Positions 43,840-54,149 of a stretch of DNA of 64,000 nucleotides are shown here, one piece after another. Within the stretch, counting starts at the first letter, position 1; each line of letters opens with the position of its first letter. The translations under genes and the position numbers were made by a program. The notes below the pieces were generated by a model that saw nothing but the letters and a program-made list of their open reading frames with translations, did not search any database and was not told where the DNA came from. Source of the DNA: Forficula auricularia (lineage: Eukaryota; Arthropoda; Insecta; Dermaptera; Forficulidae); NCBI GenBank assembly GCA_024734495.1, contig JALMQS010000153.1:14678789-14742788 (forward strand), written 5' to 3'.

Positions 43840-44340
43840 CTGAACAATCTCTTGGATTTTGTATGAGAAAATCATATACACAATAAAAGACCTTGAGCAA
43901 TTTGATTCCGGATATTTTCAATGCTTGTATCTACTTATTGGATTGCTATCAAGAAGAAGCTATTAATAATACTTATTTCTTTTTGATAATTGATAGGTAA
44001 CAAAAGAAATAAAAGAGGAAACTTGACCTCGCTGTTGGTTGCTGTTCGCGAGATGAGTGAATTTGAATGGAACAGAAACAGAAATAGAAACGGACACATC
44101 ACTTGGCACCTGAGGATGATTTTCCGAATTATTCCCTTCTATCGGGAGTGAATCTGTCATGGAGGAGAAGAAAACATTTATCAAGGGCAATCAACGGTAC
44201 GATACGAAGGTGGTCTCGGAACGAATCCATCTCTCGCATCTGTCCGTCTGTCTGTCTGTCGGCTGGTCCCGTCCCATCCAGGCGCTAATGAGTAATGAAT
44301 AGAGTTCTCGGTGACCTCCACATGAACCCTTTTATAGGCA
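43840..44340. promoter_or_regulatory. Candidate non-coding regulatory island
   Basis: Non-repetitive mixed-composition segment with TGAACAATCTCTTG, GGGCAATCAACGG and a CTGT microsatellite (CCGTCTGTCTGTCTGTCGG near 44244). The overlapping short frames on opposite strands show no domain. Function unknown. Confidence 0.25.
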
Positions 44341-44683
44341 AATAAATGGAAAATAATATATAATCCTGAGAAGGCTATTTCTATACATGCATGTCTTTCA
44401 AGATATGATTAAGTATTACCGGTTAAATCAATTTTATTAATAGAAAATATTATCAAAGAATGCTGGACAGTGGGCATCCTCATTTCAATGCCTATCAGAG
44501 ATAATAGCGTATGTTTATAAAAATTTATATAATTAATAGATCCATTAATTTAATTAAAAATCATTGCATATTTTTTGAAATTAATGGAAATTATTGCATT
44601 CGTCATACACGTACATTATTAAGTATTGTTTATTTAAAAAAATCGACTTGCCAAATAAATAAACTACAACGGATCGTTGCTAA
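44341..44683. other. AT-rich stretch
   Basis: A 76-codon frame (44511-44741) runs into family I. Its last 20 or so codons are shared with 8828-8884, so it may derive from an unrecognised transposon. No domain is seen. Confidence 0.4.
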
Positions 44684-45262
44684 ACTTTATCCAAATTCAT
44701 TTGAAATATTAATATGTAAAGTAAAGTACTTTAAAATATAATTTTACTAAAAACTTTATTTAACCTTTTTTGTGGTTCCCAAAGTACTTAATTAGGATAT
44801 TAAATTTCATCAAAGTTGGTTAAGTCATTTTCAAGATATTTAGAAAAAACTAAAAAAGTACTGAAATAAAGTACTAATGTTTGTGGGCCGATATGTACCA
44901 AAAACTAATCAGCGCTTCATTTTGTTAAACTAATGGTAGGTTTTCAATTTCAATTCATTCGGGTCAACGGTGTGGAAAAATTCGTGGACGAAAAAAACGA
45001 TAACAAACACACATCCATCCATCCATCCATCCATCCATCCGCACGCACTTCCAAAAAATGGCACTTTTTGGCCTCTCGGCGAGATCCCAGATAATTTTTA
45101 GCAAAACCGTCACGTGTTAAAATTCAATCTCATTGAATACTTCAATTTGTGACCTTAATTGAGTCCATGGGTTCCGTAGTCTTTACCTGAGGACCCTTTG
45201 AAGTCGCGCTTGCCGCGAGAGCGATTCCAATACTTTCTCCCATGCTTCGCATTGGATAAAGT
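44684..45262. mobile_element. TIR element family I, compact copy
   Basis: Ends ACTTTATCCAA and TTGGATAAAGT. The body has GTTTGTGGGCCGATATGTAC, a CATC microsatellite (45015-45040) and ACCGTCACGTGTTAAAATTC. Compared with 8852-10675 it lacks the 119-bp array. Confidence 0.7.
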
Positions 45263-45362
45263 AAAAATATATACTGGATGAGTTTTTTATCTTGAGACAG
45301 TCTTATAACTCAAAAACAGTGCATTATTGTTGTGACTTTTCGATTTAATAATTATTTATTTA

Positions 45363-45648
45363 TTGAAGGAGACAATAAAAGAGTGTGTCTTCTGCTGGAA
45401 TTATAAATTTTATTTATTTATAACGAGACTATAGTTTCGAGGGCTTTGCCCTCTTCATCAGTCTATTACAATGTATTCACAGGAATTAATTTATGAATGA
45501 AAGTTTTACATTTTTCATGTGTTAAGGCTAACTATAGTCTCGTTATAAATAAATAAAATTTATAATTCCAGCAGAAGACACACTCTTTTATTGTCTCCTT
45601 CAATATATAAAAATTCTGCTACTCTCGGCAAAAACTTTCAATTCAATT
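45363..45648 (-). mobile_element. Family E foldback with one intact hammerhead
   Basis: Flanked by TAATTATTTATTTA at 45349-45362 and 45649-45662 (low-complexity but exact). The left half is minus-oriented with an intact ribozyme. The right half (45530-45648) keeps ACTATAGTCTCGTTATAA but has lost CTGATGA through GAAA. Ends CTCGGCAAAAACTTTCAATT. Confidence 0.8.
45415..45472 (-). ncRNA. Type I hammerhead ribozyme (family E)
   Basis: On the minus strand: CTGATGA (45461-45455), 6-bp stem II GAGGGC/GCCCTC with loop AAA, GAAAC (45438-45434), stem III from ACTATAGT, GTC (45429-45427). Core and flanks are identical to the 21.34-kb ribozyme, indicating recent spread. Confidence 0.8.
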
Positions 45649-45662
45649 TAATTATTTATTTA

Positions 45663-46465
45663 ATAATTAATTATTTAATCATTATTATTTAATAATTAAG
45701 TTAAATAATTGGTAAAAAATAATTATTAAGATTTTTTTAGATCTAATTGATTCATGTATTTTGTTTATTTGATGTCGTATAAAAATAGTTCTTATGCAAG
45801 TTCAGTTTTTTTTGTAGATTAAGTAGATTTAAAGAAAAATATAGTGTTCTATTTAAAAAACAGAACTTGACCTCGAAATACCCTTGCAAGCTTGTTCTAG
45901 ATCGACAAACAATAGCGTAGTTTAGTTTCCCCCTTGAAACTTTTTTCATATAATGGACTGTTTTTGAGTTATAAGGCTGTCTCAAGATAAAAAAAATCTC
46001 ACCCGGTATATATTATATATACAAAACAATATTTGCAATCAATTATAGTAGTAAGGTCAATTAAATCAAATTTTATAGATAAAATAAACATTTTTGTAAA
46101 AATACAGAGCTAATTTTCGATTGAAAATAATTAAAAGTGTGTTTTGTTTCCATTTGAGCCAAACATTTAATCTTTTAATATTTATTTTTTCAAGTTTTTG
46201 CGAGGAAAAATACAATTTTAAACGTATTTTCGTTCAATTGAATATTTTCACTGTAAATTTTCAAATGAGAGACAAATCTTTAAAACTGACATTTGACGTC
46301 ATTTCGTTGAGATAATTTAAGATAAATGATTATTTGTTTATCTATATATAACAAATGACTGAATAAATAAACAATAATTAATAAACGCGAACGCAAAATA
46401 AACTCTATCCAAGATTTTGAGCTATTTACCTGGCCTTAGATTATGAATTTCATAATATATTTCTG
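45663..46465. other. AT-rich stretch
   Basis: No supported gene; short frames only. Confidence 0.45.
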
Positions 46466-46550
46466 ATCCCTGGGTAGAAGACAAAATTTTAAAAATAATA
46501 AGTATCCTAAATTGGCTGATGGTTAGAAAGATCGAATGGCCAAAATAAAA
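46466..46550 (+). mobile_element. SINE-1 3' fragment
   Basis: CCCTGGGTAGAAGACAAAAT through TAAATTGGCTGATGGTTAGA and GGCCAAAATAAAAAA match the 3' half of SINE-1 at 47474-47544. The tRNA head is missing (5' truncation). Confidence 0.7.
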
Positions 46551-47360
46551 AATATTAAACTAATTATATGCATCTTTCACTCAAAGATAAAATTGAAAAG
46601 AGAATTATTGAGGCGTTCTTTGTAAAAACACTACTCGTCAAAAAATTTCAAATAAGGAAAAAAACTTTTAAGGTAGCGGACTAGACAGTAAAAATCGATA
46701 TTTTTAAGCGGCTTTATTTTGGATTATTGGAGCTTTACCGAAAATTTTTTAAGCAAGGAATATCTACTATTTTATGTATTAATTCTAAAGATATAGGAAC
46801 CGTTCGTCACGACTTTAGCGCCAACTGGCGACCAAAATGTAAACATAATAGGGGTATTTATTAAATGTTTTAATGTCATTTTTTGTTTACTAATATTAAT
46901 ATTATTTATTTATTTAAATATATATATGGTATATGTATAATACAATATTTCTAGGATAAATAAATAAAAACAAAACCATATTTGTATTTGCCGTTATTCC
47001 CCCAAATTATTTGAATAAATAAACACAAAAGAGCGCTACCTTCGGAAATAGTGCTGCCTCTCTGTTTAACGCACGATCCCTATAGTTGAATATTTGATTA
47101 TTATTAACCGAGTTCAAAAAAGGAGGAGGTTCTCAATTCGACTGAATTTTTTTTGTGTCTATGTTACTCGATTTCTTCGCCAATTGTGAACCGATTTTGA
47201 TGATTTTTTTGCATTGTGTTCAGTATAGTTTCCGATTGATAAAAAACTAAATTTCATTGGTATTGGACCTTTTTGTTATGTATGTTAACCCATAACATCT
47301 TTGTTTATGAACCTGTTTATTTCTTTGTTTATGTTTATTTGTTTGGTTTATATAATTTTG
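46551..47360. other. AT-rich stretch ending in a family M-like sequence
   Basis: Sequence from about 47100 to the GAAGTCGGTTT at 47360 resembles family M termini. No gene. Confidence 0.4.
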
Positions 47361-47370
47361 AAGTCGGTTT

Positions 47371-47544
47371 AGGGGGGTCAGATAGGCTAGGCGGTAGCGT
47401 ATCATCTTGCTAACCAAGTAGACCCGGGTTCGAATCCGACTCGAGGCATTCGGCTAAAATCTGACCCCCGGGTAGAGACAAAATTTAAAAAATATATAGT
47501 ATCGTAAATTGGCTTATGGCTAGAAGGGACGAAAAGCCAAAAAA
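47371..47544 (+). mobile_element. SINE-1, tRNA-derived, full-length copy
   Basis: Head with A-box-like TAGGCTAGGCGGTAGCG (about 47383) and perfect B-box GGTTCGAATCC. The body has TCTGACCCCCGGGTAGAGAC and TTGGCTTATGGCTAGAAGGG, then an A tail. Exact target duplication AAGTCGGTTT at 47361-47370 and 47545-47554. It is inserted in a family M-like sequence. A and B boxes imply Pol III transcription. Confidence 0.9.
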
Positions 47545-47554
47545 AAGTCGGTTT

Positions 47555-48896
47555 ATTTTTTTTTGTAAAAATTATTCATCTAATAGTCAGTTTTCTTTCA
47601 TTTCGAAAAATAATTTTTTTTTTTTGAAAATTAATATTTTTTTCCTTGAAATTCTCAAAAAGTTTGATAATACTCCCCCTTTGTACCAATGTCGGTTTTC
47701 AGAGGTTAAAAAAAGTAATTCTTTTCGAGATATTCGGTCGAAATTATACTCAATTAACTCTATATAAAATCTACTATTTAAAATGAGTTTTTCATTGAAG
47801 GACTTTCACCAACTTGATGAAAAACTAATATTTGTTAAAATAATATATTCGGAGTAACTTAAAAAAAAATTAAAATTATTTACAATGTAGTTTTGATAAA
47901 AAAAAAATCATGTTTGGGCGATTATTTTAAGTGGTGAGGATATAATCACAATGGCTTGGAAACGATCCGGAAAGTATGTGTGTATCCATATAGAAATTTC
48001 GTAGTGTGAAAAGTACAGTCACGTTAAAAAAACATAACCTAAAATTTTAGTTCCGTTCATATTTATAGATATATAACGAGGCTAAAACTTTTTGTGTGGA
48101 TATTGTCGCGAAAGAACCTCCTTAAACGTGCCAAAGCTTATAAGATTAAAGAACATGTTTCTGAACACATTAAACATCTATTAAATATAAATAGAGATGC
48201 TTTACTTATTTCAGAATTAATTTTCCCACTTAAACCACTCTGTAGACCATAATACATCTACAAAGCCTCGTAAGTGGGTTTAATTATATAACATTTTTGT
48301 ATTTAATTAATCTTAATCTAGACGAAAGATTCATGTTAGACAAATAAGAAAATAAGTTAAAATTTTCTAGTTTGTTCACTATATTTTAGCTTGTAATCCT
48401 GAATCCGATTTCAAGCGATAATAAAAGTAATCGGTCATTTTTGCTTTAGTTAAAAGTGATATATTAATTTTATTTTATATTTTAAATTCAACTTAAAAGG
48501 TCGATTTTTATTTGAAGCCAGAATTAAATAAATTTAAATTTATTATTTGCCAAAGTTTTGACCCCGCTCAGACAGCGCGAAGTTTTGAACTTAATTGCAA
48601 TTAAAAATATTTTATATTTGTTCTACAATTCTCTCACCTTTTCCAATTTTATTTCAGAAAACCCCAATTGTATTTTAGAATTCTCAATTAAATTTCAGAA
48701 AGCTCTCCTGGACCCCCAGCAAACCTATCCCCGCCCCTGAACCATCTCCCCTTCTCCAGCTCCGATAGCTCTCCGCCCCACCAACCCTATCCACCCGTCG
48801 CCAGAGCAGAATTTAAAAAACGGCTCTAAACTATTTTTTAGTAATTTGAAGAAGACACCTATATCCCAAATATGAACTTAATAACTTAATTATAAA
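47555..48896. other. AT-rich stretch
   Basis: GCGAAAGAACCTCCTTAAA near 48108 resembles the ends of the element at 12149-13072. A Pro-rich, C-rich patch lies at 48700-48800. No supported gene. Confidence 0.4.
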
Positions 48897-49286
48897 TAAA
48901 AAAAATAAAACCGACTTCAAAAAAATTAAATGCAACAAATAAAATAATAAGAACTCAAAAATCAAATAAAATGCACTAAAAGGTATAAAATAATTATCTA
49001 ATTTAGTTACAACTAAACGACGAAATATTAACATGAAATCCCTTTTTGAAGTCGGTGCCAAACATATACATTTTATGAATCGAACTCGACAGATCTTACT
49101 TAGTACGTTTGGCGTGTAATGAAGACAATATTGCTTATATAGTTTGTTTGGCACCGACTTCAAAAAGTGATTTCATGTAACAATTTCATCGTTTAGTTGT
49201 AACTAAATAAGAAAATTTTATTTTATTTTTGAGTTATTCTTATATTATTCGATGCATTTAATTTTTTTGAAGCCGGTTTTTTTTCT
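48897..49286. mobile_element. Foldback element family M
   Basis: Outer arms AATAAAACCGACTTCAAAAA and its complement near 49262-49286. Inner arms with TTTAGTTACAACTAAACGA and TGAAGTCGGTGCCAAACATA mirror GTTTGGCACCGACTTCAAAA. About 390 bp. A 110-residue frame on the minus strand follows the palindrome and is not a gene. Confidence 0.8.
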
Positions 49287-49439
49287 AAAAATTTTTTTTT
49301 AATAATTAAATATTAAATAATCACTGCTCTTTTGTTGATGACTCTCAACGGTTTCGCTCATTAAAAGAGCCCAATAATAATAAATCTTAATATAAAATTT
49401 TTGAAAAGTGAAAATCGTTCGATTATTTAACATATATTA
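49287..49439. other. AT-rich spacer
   Basis: No feature recognised. Confidence 0.4.
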
Positions 49440-49800
49440 GTATATATTTATTTATTTTTTTAGCTTGACGGTGATGCGACTCTGATCCCTTGAACGATCG
49501 AGAGTTATGGATGGCATTCCATTGGCTGGTGTCACCTGCCATTTGTACAATATAATTTCTATTGTTATTCGCATATTCTCATCTCTTCGTTGTTTATGCG
49601 ATGTTTAGTTTCGTTTCCAAGCATTGGCTATTTGTGCTGTCCGTTTTGCCAATATCTATGCACAACATTATTTATTCGCAACCTGTTTGTTCTTCTATCT
49701 CGCTTTCAATTGTATGATTGGCACCGAATCCCAAGAACAACCGGTTTCTCTCTCCCACATTTCCAAAAAAAGAAGCATTTTGCAAATATAATTCTATAAT
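49440..49800. promoter_or_regulatory. Candidate enhancer with Sox/POU-like motif
   Basis: Non-repetitive, non-coding. TCTATTGTTATTCGCATATT at about 49557 resembles a composite Sox (ATTGTTAT) plus POU (octamer-like) site. CCATTGGCTGG, TCGTTGTTTATGCG and AGAACAACCGG are further Sox-type or CCAAT matches. SoxB and POU factors cooperate in neural enhancers; function here is inferred. Confidence 0.35.
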
Positions 49801-50059
49801 CACATTTTTTTTATTGTCATGATTGCATTATTCTCTAGTCAAGTCTTAAATATAAATTTGAAATTATTTTCAATAGTGTCTCTTTAAGTAAATTTATGAA
49901 TTTTTAGTGAGGTTTTCCTTTGGTAAAAGCGCCTATACCAGCGTTTAAGTTGTTAATTTAGAGGGAATTTTTTTTTCAAAATAATATAAAATAAATAAAT
50001 AATATAATGCTAAAATATCTATAAAAAGGAAATACTATATAATGTTTTTTTTAATGAAA

Positions 50060-50280
50060 ATGATGAGAGAAGGAGTTACACCAAAAAGGTGCATCCCTAA
50101 AGGCCTGGGTTGGCCCCTGCATCCTGAAAAGAAGAAGGGGTTTTATGGGCTGGGTAGGGGTCGAAGTTATCTGTGGATACGGGTCTCAAACAGCTGAAGG
50201 TTATAAGTCGCGGGGAAGATGGTGGTGGGAGCGAGTTAAGTCTCTGGAGGTCATAGGAATAAGAGTTGTAACTTTGTATT
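50060..50280 (-). pseudogene. LINE 3' UTR remnant
   Basis: TACACCAAAAAGGTGCATCC, GGGTAGGGGTCGAAGTTATC and TCTCTGGAGGTCATAGG match the LINE 3' region at 60000-60180. Coding sequence is lost. Confidence 0.6.
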
Positions 50281-50418
50281 TATTGATTTACTTATGGAAA
50301 TCAATTTAATTAATTAACTAATTAATTTTTAATTTCAAGTTAACAAAAACAACAAAAAAGATAGTGCTCTGGCTATTATTATTTTTTTTATATGACGTCA
50401 GGAACAAAGCCTATTTAG
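50281..50418. other. AT-rich spacer
   Basis: No feature recognised. Confidence 0.4.
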
Positions 50419-50577
50419 CGAGGGGTAAACCACGACTTAATATCGTGTACACCTACTTCCACTTTCATTTGCAAGTAAAAGACAATAGATGAAGGGGCAT
50501 TATCTAATGAATTCCAAAATAATTCCATATAATTCCAAAGACGTGTAAACCTAATTCCAATCGCGGTTCACCCCTCG
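50419..50577. mobile_element. hAT-type MITE family B copy 3
   Basis: 159 bp, CGAGGGGTAAACCACGACTT to CGCGGTTCACCCCTCG. Exact 8-bp duplication CTATTTAG at 50411-50418 and 50578-50585. Opposite internal orientation to copy 2. Confidence 0.9.
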
Positions 50578-50689
50578 CTATTTAGTCAAATACCATGTAT
50601 TTATTTCCTTTTTTACGTATGTGTTTACCGGTAGGTATGTAAGTGCGTATACAGCGACGTAGAGGGTTGATTAAAAACTGTAAAAAATT

Positions 50690-50750
50690 TTGTAGGGAGC
50701 CAGGCTTGAGCCCGGGCATCCTGATCCGTGGGTAATGGTTTTTTACTATT
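50690..50750 (-). mobile_element. SINE-2 fragment
   Basis: Minus strand GATGCCCGGGCTCAAGCC (B-box-like) followed by TGGCTCCCTACAAAATT. Head and tail are missing. Confidence 0.4.
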
Positions 50751-50759
50751 ATATAATAT

Positions 50760-51200
50760 TGAAATATTTTTTTTTTTTTGAGAGTGACCGAGTTGTTGAT
50801 TCATAAAGAGAAATGAATGAGGTTAACCTCTGCTTGATGAAAATAAACATATACATATATACTATATACAAATATATAAATATATCTAGTGTATATTGTA
50901 TACCTATTATATATATAACTTATTTTGAGACTATAGTTTCGAAGATTTTTAATTATAAATATTTTATCTGTTATTTCTCATAGGCTCAAATACCCCCGAT
51001 TGGATATAGAAAAATTCCTTTTGTTGATATAGCAATCTTTCGTATAGCTAGCTTGCTATAACAACAACAATAATTTTTATATATCAATCAGTGGTATTTG
51101 AGCCTATGAGAAATAACAGATAAAATATTTATAATTAAAAATGATAAATAAGTTAAAATCTTCGAAACTATAGTGTCAAACAAATAAATTAATATAATTT
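50760..51200. mobile_element. Family F foldback, nearly complete
   Basis: The left half has GAGAGTGACCGAGTTGTTGA, CTGCTTGATG and GAGACTATAGTTTCGAAGAT. The right half has GGTATTTGAGCCTATGAGAA and AAAATCTTCGAAACTATAGT. The centre is GCTAGCTTGCTATAACAACA. Both hammerhead-like segments have lost CTGATGA, so both are dead. Confidence 0.65.
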
Positions 51201-51419
51201 ATCTTTTTATGTTTAGCTCCTTCGTATTAATAATAGAAAATTTTAAAATGGATAAATGAAATTTAATAAATGTTCATGTTGAATTAAAGAATATACCTAT
51301 ACATATTTGGTATAATATATTATGTATATATTTATATGCATCAAGCAAATATTTATTTCCATCACAACCAGAGATAATCAATCCCATTGATTTTTTTTTT
51401 TTTTTTTTTTTTTTTAATG
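51201..51419. other. AT-rich spacer with poly-T
   Basis: T run at about 51390-51415. Confidence 0.5.
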
Positions 51420-51525
51420 ATATTGATGTGAAGGAGATACACCAGAAGGTCCATCCCCTAAAGGCCTGTATGGGCTGGCCCCTCCATCGTGAAAAGAACA
51501 GAGTAGAAGGAAAAGAAGCCGGGAT
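51420..51525 (-). pseudogene. LINE 3' UTR remnant
   Basis: GAAGGAGATACACCAGAAGG and GGGCTGGCCCCTCCATCGTG match the LINE 3' region at 50060 and 60000; its A tail would be the adjacent poly-T (51390-51415), read on the minus strand. Confidence 0.55.
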
Positions 51526-51639
51526 CACGAGCCAAATCTCAGAAAGTTAGATATAGTCCAATTTACTAAGTTTTTAGGGGTTTCGAGCAGTGGTAAATTC
51601 TCCGCGCGATAAATTAGGTTAAATTTATCTCCCACTTAA

Positions 51640-51760
51640 TTTTTATTACCAGACCCTATACTTACAGAAAAAATGTCTGGGTATAGCCGGGAATCGAACC
51701 CGAGACCTCCGGGTTGCCAGTCAGTTATTCTGACCATTACACCAGGAGGCGGACAATAAA
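51640..51760 (-). mobile_element. tRNA-derived SINE head (SINE-3)
   Basis: Minus strand from 51753: TCCGCCTCCTGGTGTAATGG, with an A-box TGGTGTAATGG, then GGTCTCGGGTTCGATTCCCG (B box) and GGCTATACCCAGACA. It looks like a Glu/Gly-type tRNA head, but the 5' and 3' ends do not form a clean acceptor stem, so I call it a SINE, not a tRNA gene. Confidence 0.55.
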
Positions 51761-52009
51761 TACTACATACAATACTATTTATAATAAAAAATTATTTCTC
51801 TATATAAGATAAAATTTTCCCTTTAAGTATTTATTTTAATTCTTATATATGCTAACCAGAATCCTTTAATTCAACCCCCTCCTTTTAACAATCACTCGAT
51901 TAAGTGACTTATGATTTACCGACCTTCATTAAAGAATCCTGATGAGAAGATATCAATTACTAAAAGACATACAAAAGAGCCATAGGTAGCCTTGAATCTT
52001 TCAATGATA
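51761..52009. other. AT-rich spacer
   Basis: No feature recognised. Confidence 0.4.
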
Positions 52010-52480
52010 ATTTTTAATTTTATATATACCTATACTATAATTCACATTGTTCCCTGATGAATTAAGAAAAGACAAGTGAGAGGGCATTCTTTAGAAATCA
52101 ATTGCGAATTGACCTACGATTCAAGCAGCGGAATAAAAGAAAAGCTCCTTCTCCAAGGGCAATTAATTCTTCATATATATATGTAATTTTTAATTAAGGC
52201 CAGAAAGGTCAGCGAGATTGAGCCGTAAACCAAAATGGGTATTCTATTTCGACTTCTTCTTTCTCCGATCCCTATCTAATCTTGATTCCTTTATTTTTTT
52301 CTTTCTTTCTTTCTCTTAATTGTGCTTTATCGTTCCGTTTGAATGAAGAAGCCGCCGCGGCCGTCACAAAAGAGGGGGCGGCGATAAAATTTATTTAATT
52401 TTTTTTTCAACTAAAGGATTCCTTAAAAAATAAATAAAACATGCATGACATGAAGAGAAGAAAAGAATCTCACTTTGTCT
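52010..52480. promoter_or_regulatory. Candidate non-coding regulatory island
   Basis: Unique sequence with homeodomain-type GGGCAATTAATTC, GAAGCCGCCGCGGCCGTCAC (CpG cluster) near 52351, GTGCTTTATCGTTCCG and a CTTT microsatellite near 52300. No open frame of note. Function inferred from composition. Confidence 0.3.
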
Positions 52481-52750
52481 TGAAATGAACCTGTTCTTAA
52501 ATAAATTTTTCAAACATTTTTTATCCTATCTAATTTTTTACGCATCTCAATCACACTTTTTCGTGATTGGAAAATATGAAACAGGCATTCCAATCCCAGT
52601 CGTGCTGCTTGCATCTGGTCAAACTAATTTCTATCTGTTAAGGGAGAATGGTGTGAGTTTTTGCTGAAACATTTTAAATAAAGTAAAGAAAATTTTTGAA
52701 ATTTTTTTTAAAAACTTTTGTAAAATATAAAATACTAGGTAGGTTTCACA

Positions 52751-52884
52751 CCAGGGGTGTACACCTCTTTGGAATTATTTTAGGATTCATTAGAAAATGC
52801 CCCTTCATCTATTGTCTTCTACTTGGAAATGGAAGTGGAAGTGGAAGTAGGTGTACACGATATTAGGTCGCGATTCACCCCTCG
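52751..52884. mobile_element. hAT-type MITE family B copy 4 (left end eroded)
   Basis: 134 bp. Begins CCAGGGGTGTACACCTC (missing part of the GAACCGCG arm) and ends CGCGATTCACCCCTCG. Exact duplication GTTTCACA at 52743-52750 and 52885-52892. It is inserted in the dispersed GTAGGTTTCAC fragment. Confidence 0.85.
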
Positions 52885-53214
52885 GTTTCACATAAATATT
52901 TATCTGAAACCTACCTAGTATTTTATATTTTAAATTTTAAAAAAGATTCTAAAAAATTTCTTTACTTTAATTTCTATCTATTTCATTTGTAAAATAAAAC
53001 ATCAACCCTAGTAAATTTACAAAATAAAATAAATAAATAAATAAAAAATGATTTCCGATCGGTGTATCAGAGATTTTATTAAATAAATTTAATTGTAGGT
53101 CATAAGTACTGGCGCACTTTTGAGATGAAATCAAACATCTAAAAGTTCTTTGATTCGTGAATCCTTTTCTCGTGGATTTGATTTTTATTGGAAGCACTGA
53201 ATCCAATTTTTTTA
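52885..53214. other. AT-rich stretch
   Basis: Inverted flanks of copy 4 (AAAATACTAGGTAGGTTTCA at 52727, TGAAACCTACCTAGTATTTT at 52904) form a small hairpin interrupted by the MITE. Confidence 0.5.
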
Positions 53215-53935
53215 AAAGGGCGTAAGTCACTAACAGCAAATCCAAACCCAAATAAAATAAATTGACACGTTCTGATGTGGCCATCCACTTGACTTTACCA
53301 TACACTTCTGGTTGAGTTTGGTACAAGGGCTTAGATTTTAATTTTTTGACCCCCGCCCCCATTTTGGGGGTTTGTTTTGCATTGTGTTCTATGGGCCCAC
53401 TGATTATGTATACAAAATTTGGTTGAGTTTGCTCAAATGGCCTAGATTTTAATTTTTTGACCTCACCCCCACCCCAATTTTGGCGGCAGAAAGTTTTTTT
53501 TCGTAATTTTAGGTTCATTTTATAATATATTTCATTTTTCTTTTGTTTTTTTTTTTTTAGTTTGAAAATATTATAATTTTAATTTTTAACCTCTCTCCCT
53601 CCCCTTTAAATTTGGGTCGATATGCACCAAAATCTAATCAGCTCTTAATCTCAATTTACCAAAACTACGTGTGAAATTTGGTTTTGATATTCACACAGTT
53701 TTTGAGCTAACTCGTCCACAAAATTTGATAACGCACAGACTAAATAACAGAAAAAAATATAATTTTTTGGATGTTCACTTATTTGATCTTTTTTGTAGGG
53801 TTTGTATGGTTTCGACCAATTTTTTTTATCAAAATAGTTTCAGCCGCTTTTGAGATATTTCAAAATAAAGAAGCAAAAAACCACTTTTTCATGCACGATT
53901 ACAATACTTGACCATACCCTGTATGGTAAAGTAAT
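53215..53935 (+). mobile_element. Family H arm and associated repeat
   Basis: 53600-53935 is a right arm of family H (GGGTCGATATGCACCAAAAT, TGAAATTTGGTTTTGATATT, ACCCTGTATGGTAAAGTA). Upstream, TAGATTTTAATTTTTTGACC occurs at 53331 and 53444 as an internal direct repeat. The 183-codon minus-strand frame across 52967-53518 comes from this repeat and is rejected as a gene. Confidence 0.6.
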
Positions 53936-54149
53936 ATGATTCCTGATATAGCACCGTTTATTATTTTAAACAGGATTCAATATTACCGGCCTCCATACAT
54001 GCGAAACAAAAAGAAAGTGTGAAATATTAATTAAATTGAAAATTAAGTAGGTAAAAAGTTTCTTTTCATATTCAATAATTAAACTTTATTTTCCTGGTTT
54101 AAGAAAAATATTTATTTATTTTTATTATTATATTGATTATATAATAACT
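53936..54149. other. AT-rich spacer
   Basis: No feature recognised. Confidence 0.4.

Noticed and set aside
51680..51755. Possible functional tRNA gene
   Set aside because: A and B boxes are present, but the acceptor stem does not close and the sequence continues into a SINE-like body; similarly for 29880-29957 and 8697-8800.
52967..53518. 183-codon open frame on the minus strand, the longest in the window
   Set aside because: It runs through repeat DNA with an internal direct repeat (KKLKSRPFEQTQP/KKLKSKPLYQTQP), has no start context or known domain, and sits next to a family H arm.
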